A DNA stretch of 14,500 bases from Pseudonocardiales bacterium (GTDB lineage: Bacteria > Actinomycetota > Actinomycetes > Mycobacteriales > Pseudonocardiaceae). The stretch lies in contig JAODNG010000337.1 in the NCBI GenBank assembly GCA_025465385.1, positions 1-14,500 on the forward strand, given 5' to 3'. The position numbers were made by a program, and so were the translations under genes. The notes beneath the pieces were generated by a model that did not search any database, had not been told where the DNA came from, and was given only the letters and a program-made list of their open reading frames with translations. Positions 12,840 to 14,500 of this stretch are shown piece by piece (the stretch's first letter is position 1; each line of letters opens with the position of its first letter).

Positions 12840-13085
12840 TCCAGGCGGCTTGCTAGAACAGTGGACGAAGTCCATGTCAGCCAGTAGGTCGTTGATCGTG
12901 TGACATGCTGCCGTGTTGAGGCTCGTTGCTGTACGCCAGCCTCGGCTGGGCTTTACCCGACTCGCCGGTTTGCTTGCCGGCAGCGTCGGGCGGCAGGCCC
13001 CCGAGTACGGTCTGCAATGCACTGACCTGCGCCGTCGTATGAAATGGCGTCCTGGCTTCTCCACCACTGTCGAAGGTCGGCTTGG
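12840..13085. other. intergenic region between tRNA-Ala and the channel gene
   Basis: No gene is supported here. A small hairpin, CCAGC-CTCG-GCTGG (around 12940-12953) followed by GCTTTACC, is the best candidate for ending the tRNA transcript, but its T-run is only three bases. A second weak repeat, CCGG-TTTGCTTG-CCGG, follows. No integrase, direct repeat of the tRNA 3' end or other sign of an integrated element is visible. Confidence 0.35.
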
Positions 13086-14069
13086 ATGAGCGCCATGGGG
13101 ACGGCGGGTTTCGCCAGCCGCGCGTGGCTGCTGGCCTCGGCCGTGGTCGTTTTGGTTGGTTACGGCGTGGTCGGTTTCCTGTTGTTCGGCTTCAATCTGG
13201 TGGATGCGGTTTATCTCACGGTCTCAACGCTGACGACCGAGGGATTCGCCACACCCGTGGTGCTGTCCGACGGCGCGAAGATCTTCACAGTGAGCCTGTC
13301 GCTGTTCGGGGTGTCGGTGTTCGTGGCCGCTCTGGGCGTGCTGGCTACCGCGCTGGTTGATGGGCAGCTCGCCCAGAGGTCGAGGAGGCACTCGATGCAG
13401 CGACGGATCACCGAGCTGCGCGATCACCACATCATCTGCGCCTACGGGCGAGTGGGCCGGGCAGCGGCTCGTGAGTTCGAAGCCGATGGCGTGCCATTCG
13501 TCGTGATCGAGGTGCGGCCCGAGCTCGAGGAGGAGTTGCGCCGCGACGGGGTGCTCTATTTGATCGGCAGCTCTTCTTCGGAGGCGCTGCTGCGCGCCGC
13601 CGGCATCCATCGCGCCCGCGGGCTGGTGTGCGCGGTGGACTCCGACGCGGAGAATGTTTACATCACGTTGGTGGCCCGGTCGCTCAATCCAGACATCAGC
13701 ATCGTGGCCCGGGCATCGGAGGACGCCGCGGCGGACCGGCTCTACCGGGCAGGCGCGGATCGGGTGGTCTCGCCGTATGCCAGCAGCGGTCGACGGATGG
13801 CTCTGATCGCCTTGCGACCAGAGGTGGTCGACTTCTTGGATCTCGCGCGCAGTGGCACCGCTGCGCTGCGCATTGAGGAGTTACTGGTCACCGAGGAATC
13901 GGAGCTGGTCGGGCGCACCCTCGACCAGGTCTGCGGGTCGGCCACCGCCCTGTTGATCCGCCGCGCCGGCGGAGAACTGCTGCCAAACCCGAGCCGGGAC
14001 ACGGTCGTCCAGCCCGATGACGTGGTGGTGATGTTCGGTGAGCCGGGCACTCTGAGATCCCTCGACTAG
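13086..14069 (+). CDS. two-TM potassium-channel-like protein with RCK (TrkA-N/TrkA-C) domains and atypical filter
   Basis: This 327-residue protein has TM1 (about 14-35), a pore-loop region (40-57), TM2 (66-91), a basic linker, an RCK/TrkA-N Rossmann domain (114-230) and a TrkA-C domain (261-325). RCK-N begins HHIICAYGRVGRAAAREF, the NAD-binding GxxGxx loop, with the acidic end of strand 2 at VVIEVRPE. This is the MthK/Kch architecture. The pore reads TVSTLTTEGFATPV where canonical channels have T(V/I)GYGD: E replaces V, F replaces Y, A replaces the second G and T replaces D. Only T51 and G53 of the filter core remain. It may therefore be a non-selective or altered channel, or a sensor. Start at 13086 chosen for GAAGG nine bases upstream; the frame opens 14 codons earlier at a GTG-less, arginine-rich stretch. 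Confidence 0.85.
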   Translation: MSAMGTAGFASRAWLLASAVVVLVGYGVVGFLLFGFNLVDAVYLTVSTLTTEGFATPVVLSDGAKIFTVSLSLFGVSVFVAALGVLATALVDGQLAQRSRRHSMQRRITELRDHHIICAYGRVGRAAAREFEADGVPFVVIEVRPELEEELRRDGVLYLIGSSSSEALLRAAGIHRARGLVCAVDSDAENVYITLVARSLNPDISIVARASEDAAADRLYRAGADRVVSPYASSGRRMALIALRPEVVDFLDLARSGTAALRIEELLVTEESELVGRTLDQVCGSATALLIRRAGGELLPNPSRDTVVQPDDVVVMFGEPGTLRSLD

Positions 14070-14073
14070 CCAC

Positions 14074-14379
14074 CTACTGGGGTACCCCGATAAGCGATCG
14101 ACCGACTCTGACTGGCGAGATTTCGAGCTGTCGCCACACGTCACCGGTAACATATGGCTCGACGTCGAGCCACGCATCCAACTCGGTGCGAGACGGAAAG
14201 TCGAGAACCAGCATCGATCCGATCATCGTTGCGTTGGCGTCAAGGATCGCTGCGGCGAAGAGCAATGTGCCTTCGGCGGCGAGTCGATCCCCCACGGCGA
14301 GATGTTGGTCACGAACGGCGAGACGCCGATCAAGGGCGTCGCCATCTTTGCCGTCGTAGCCGAGCACCATGAACTGCAT
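14074..14379 (-). CDS. YciI-family protein
   Basis: The 101-residue protein has the ferredoxin-like fold of the YciI (YCII) family. It starts MQFMVLGYDGKDGDALDRRLAVRDQHL with the family's conserved histidine at about residue 26 (RxxHL). It continues GTLLFAAAILDANATMIGSMLVLDFPSRTELDAWLDVEPYVTGDVW, matching the characteristic end (DPYV in relatives, EPYV here), then ISPVRVG. Function is generally unassigned; some relatives are dehalogenase or muconolactone-isomerase-like. The ATG at 14379 is preceded by AGGGGGA four bases upstream, which decides the start; the frame remains open upstream but through the neighbouring gene's 3' end. Its stop lies 4 bases from the stop of the convergent channel gene, with no terminator between them. 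Confidence 0.87.
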   Translation of the reverse strand: MQFMVLGYDGKDGDALDRRLAVRDQHLAVGDRLAAEGTLLFAAAILDANATMIGSMLVLDFPSRTELDAWLDVEPYVTGDVWRQLEISPVRVGRSLIGVPQ

Positions 14380-14419
14380 TGCTTCCCCCTGTGGCACGGA
14401 CCAGCCCCGGTGATACGGA

Positions 14420-14500
14420 TCAGCGAACGACCTGCACCACGTCTCCGACATGCAGAGTGTTGTAGAAGGCCTGTGCGGCACCCTGAGTGAGGTGTACACA
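14420..14500 (-). CDS. L,D-transpeptidase (YkuD) C-terminal fragment, runs off right edge
   Basis: The last 26 codons and TGA stop of a minus-strand gene are present. They read CVHLTQGAAQAF then YNTLHVGDVVQVVR. This matches the C-terminal end of YkuD L,D-transpeptidases, where the catalytic cysteine (in S/R-H-G-C-V/I) is followed by a conserved helix A-x-x-x-(F/Y)-(Y/L) and the ending VGDxVxV. The catalytic cysteine would be the codon at the window edge (14498-14500). Such enzymes make 3-3 peptidoglycan cross-links in mycobacteria. The residue two after Cys is His; Asn or Arg is commoner. The fragment is short, so the family call rests on this motif alone. The YciI gene begins 40 bases downstream and may be co-transcribed. 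Confidence 0.6.
   Translation of the reverse strand, partial: CVHLTQGAAQAFYNTLHVGDVVQVVR

Noticed and set aside
12700..12903. Short plus-strand frame across tRNA-Ala containing VAQLVAHRTGSAGVTGSNPVSS
   Set aside because: This peptide is the well-known artefact of translating a tRNA gene; the cloverleaf with G3:U70 and anticodon GGC explains the sequence.
12705..13067. Minus-strand frame over the same tRNA (ELTGFEPVTPALPVRC...)
   Set aside because: Also a familiar tRNA-derived spurious translation; no ribosome site and no family.
12838..13085. Genomic island or prophage attachment at the tRNA-Ala 3' end
   Set aside because: No integrase, no duplicate of the tRNA 3' end and no change of gene type downstream within the window.
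14079..14088. GGGGTACCCC palindrome as bidirectional terminator of the channel and YciI genes
   Set aside because: It lies within YciI codons, leaves no loop and has no T-run.

Overview
The window looks like ordinary chromosome from a high-GC actinobacterium, most likely of the Mycobacteriales (Mycobacterium, Nocardia or Rhodococcus-like). The clues are dense GC-rich coding with GTG starts, a CYP140-like cytochrome P450, a short secreted resuscitation-promoting factor, a MauE/DoxX plus membrane-anchored DsbA pair, a C-terminal fragment of a YkuD-type L,D-transpeptidase, and probable leaderless genes whose TANNNT -10 hexamer lies 6 bases before the start codon. The species cannot be named from sequence reading alone. 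I see no insertion sequence, prophage, CRISPR array or rRNA.

Left part (1-3706, all minus strand): the N-terminus of an aldo/keto reductase runs off the left edge. It is followed by a possible small ORF with a perfect Shine-Dalgarno, a zinc-free NADPH:quinone reductase-type MDR enzyme, a small free-standing HEAGH metalloprotease domain resembling the FtsH (M41) peptidase domain, and a complete P450. CutA1 is divergent from the P450.

Centre (4165-8527, plus strand): a tight four-gene operon. It encodes a small lipoprotein, an FTR1/EfeU iron permease with a signal peptide and periplasmic domain, a solo HyuA-type (hydantoinase A/oxoprolinase) ATPase-fold protein, and a single-pass membrane protein with a helical extracytoplasmic domain. 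The genes overlap by 4 and 16 bases or are separated by 2 bases. EfeO with an imelysin domain and the EfeB peroxidase are absent. Two copies of AGCCTAACCT, the right arm of the IdeR/DtxR iron box, sit upstream. This is the best candidate for an undescribed system: an iron permease obligately coupled to a HyuA-like protein and two extracytoplasmic helical accessory proteins.

Right part (8528-14500): an rpf gene preceded by mutually exclusive inverted repeats; an MFS exporter whose 3' end overlaps a convergent VIT1/CCC1 Fe/Mn transporter gene by 120 bp; a MauE/DoxX-DsbA disulfide pair; tRNA-Ala(GGC); a two-TM K+-channel-like protein with RCK domains but a strongly altered selectivity filter; a YciI-family protein; and the last 26 codons of an L,D-transpeptidase beginning at its catalytic cysteine at the right edge.

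Metal handling recurs (FTR1 operon, VIT1/CCC1, CutA1), as does the cell envelope (Rpf, DsbA/MauE, L,D-transpeptidase). No single pathway links all the genes.
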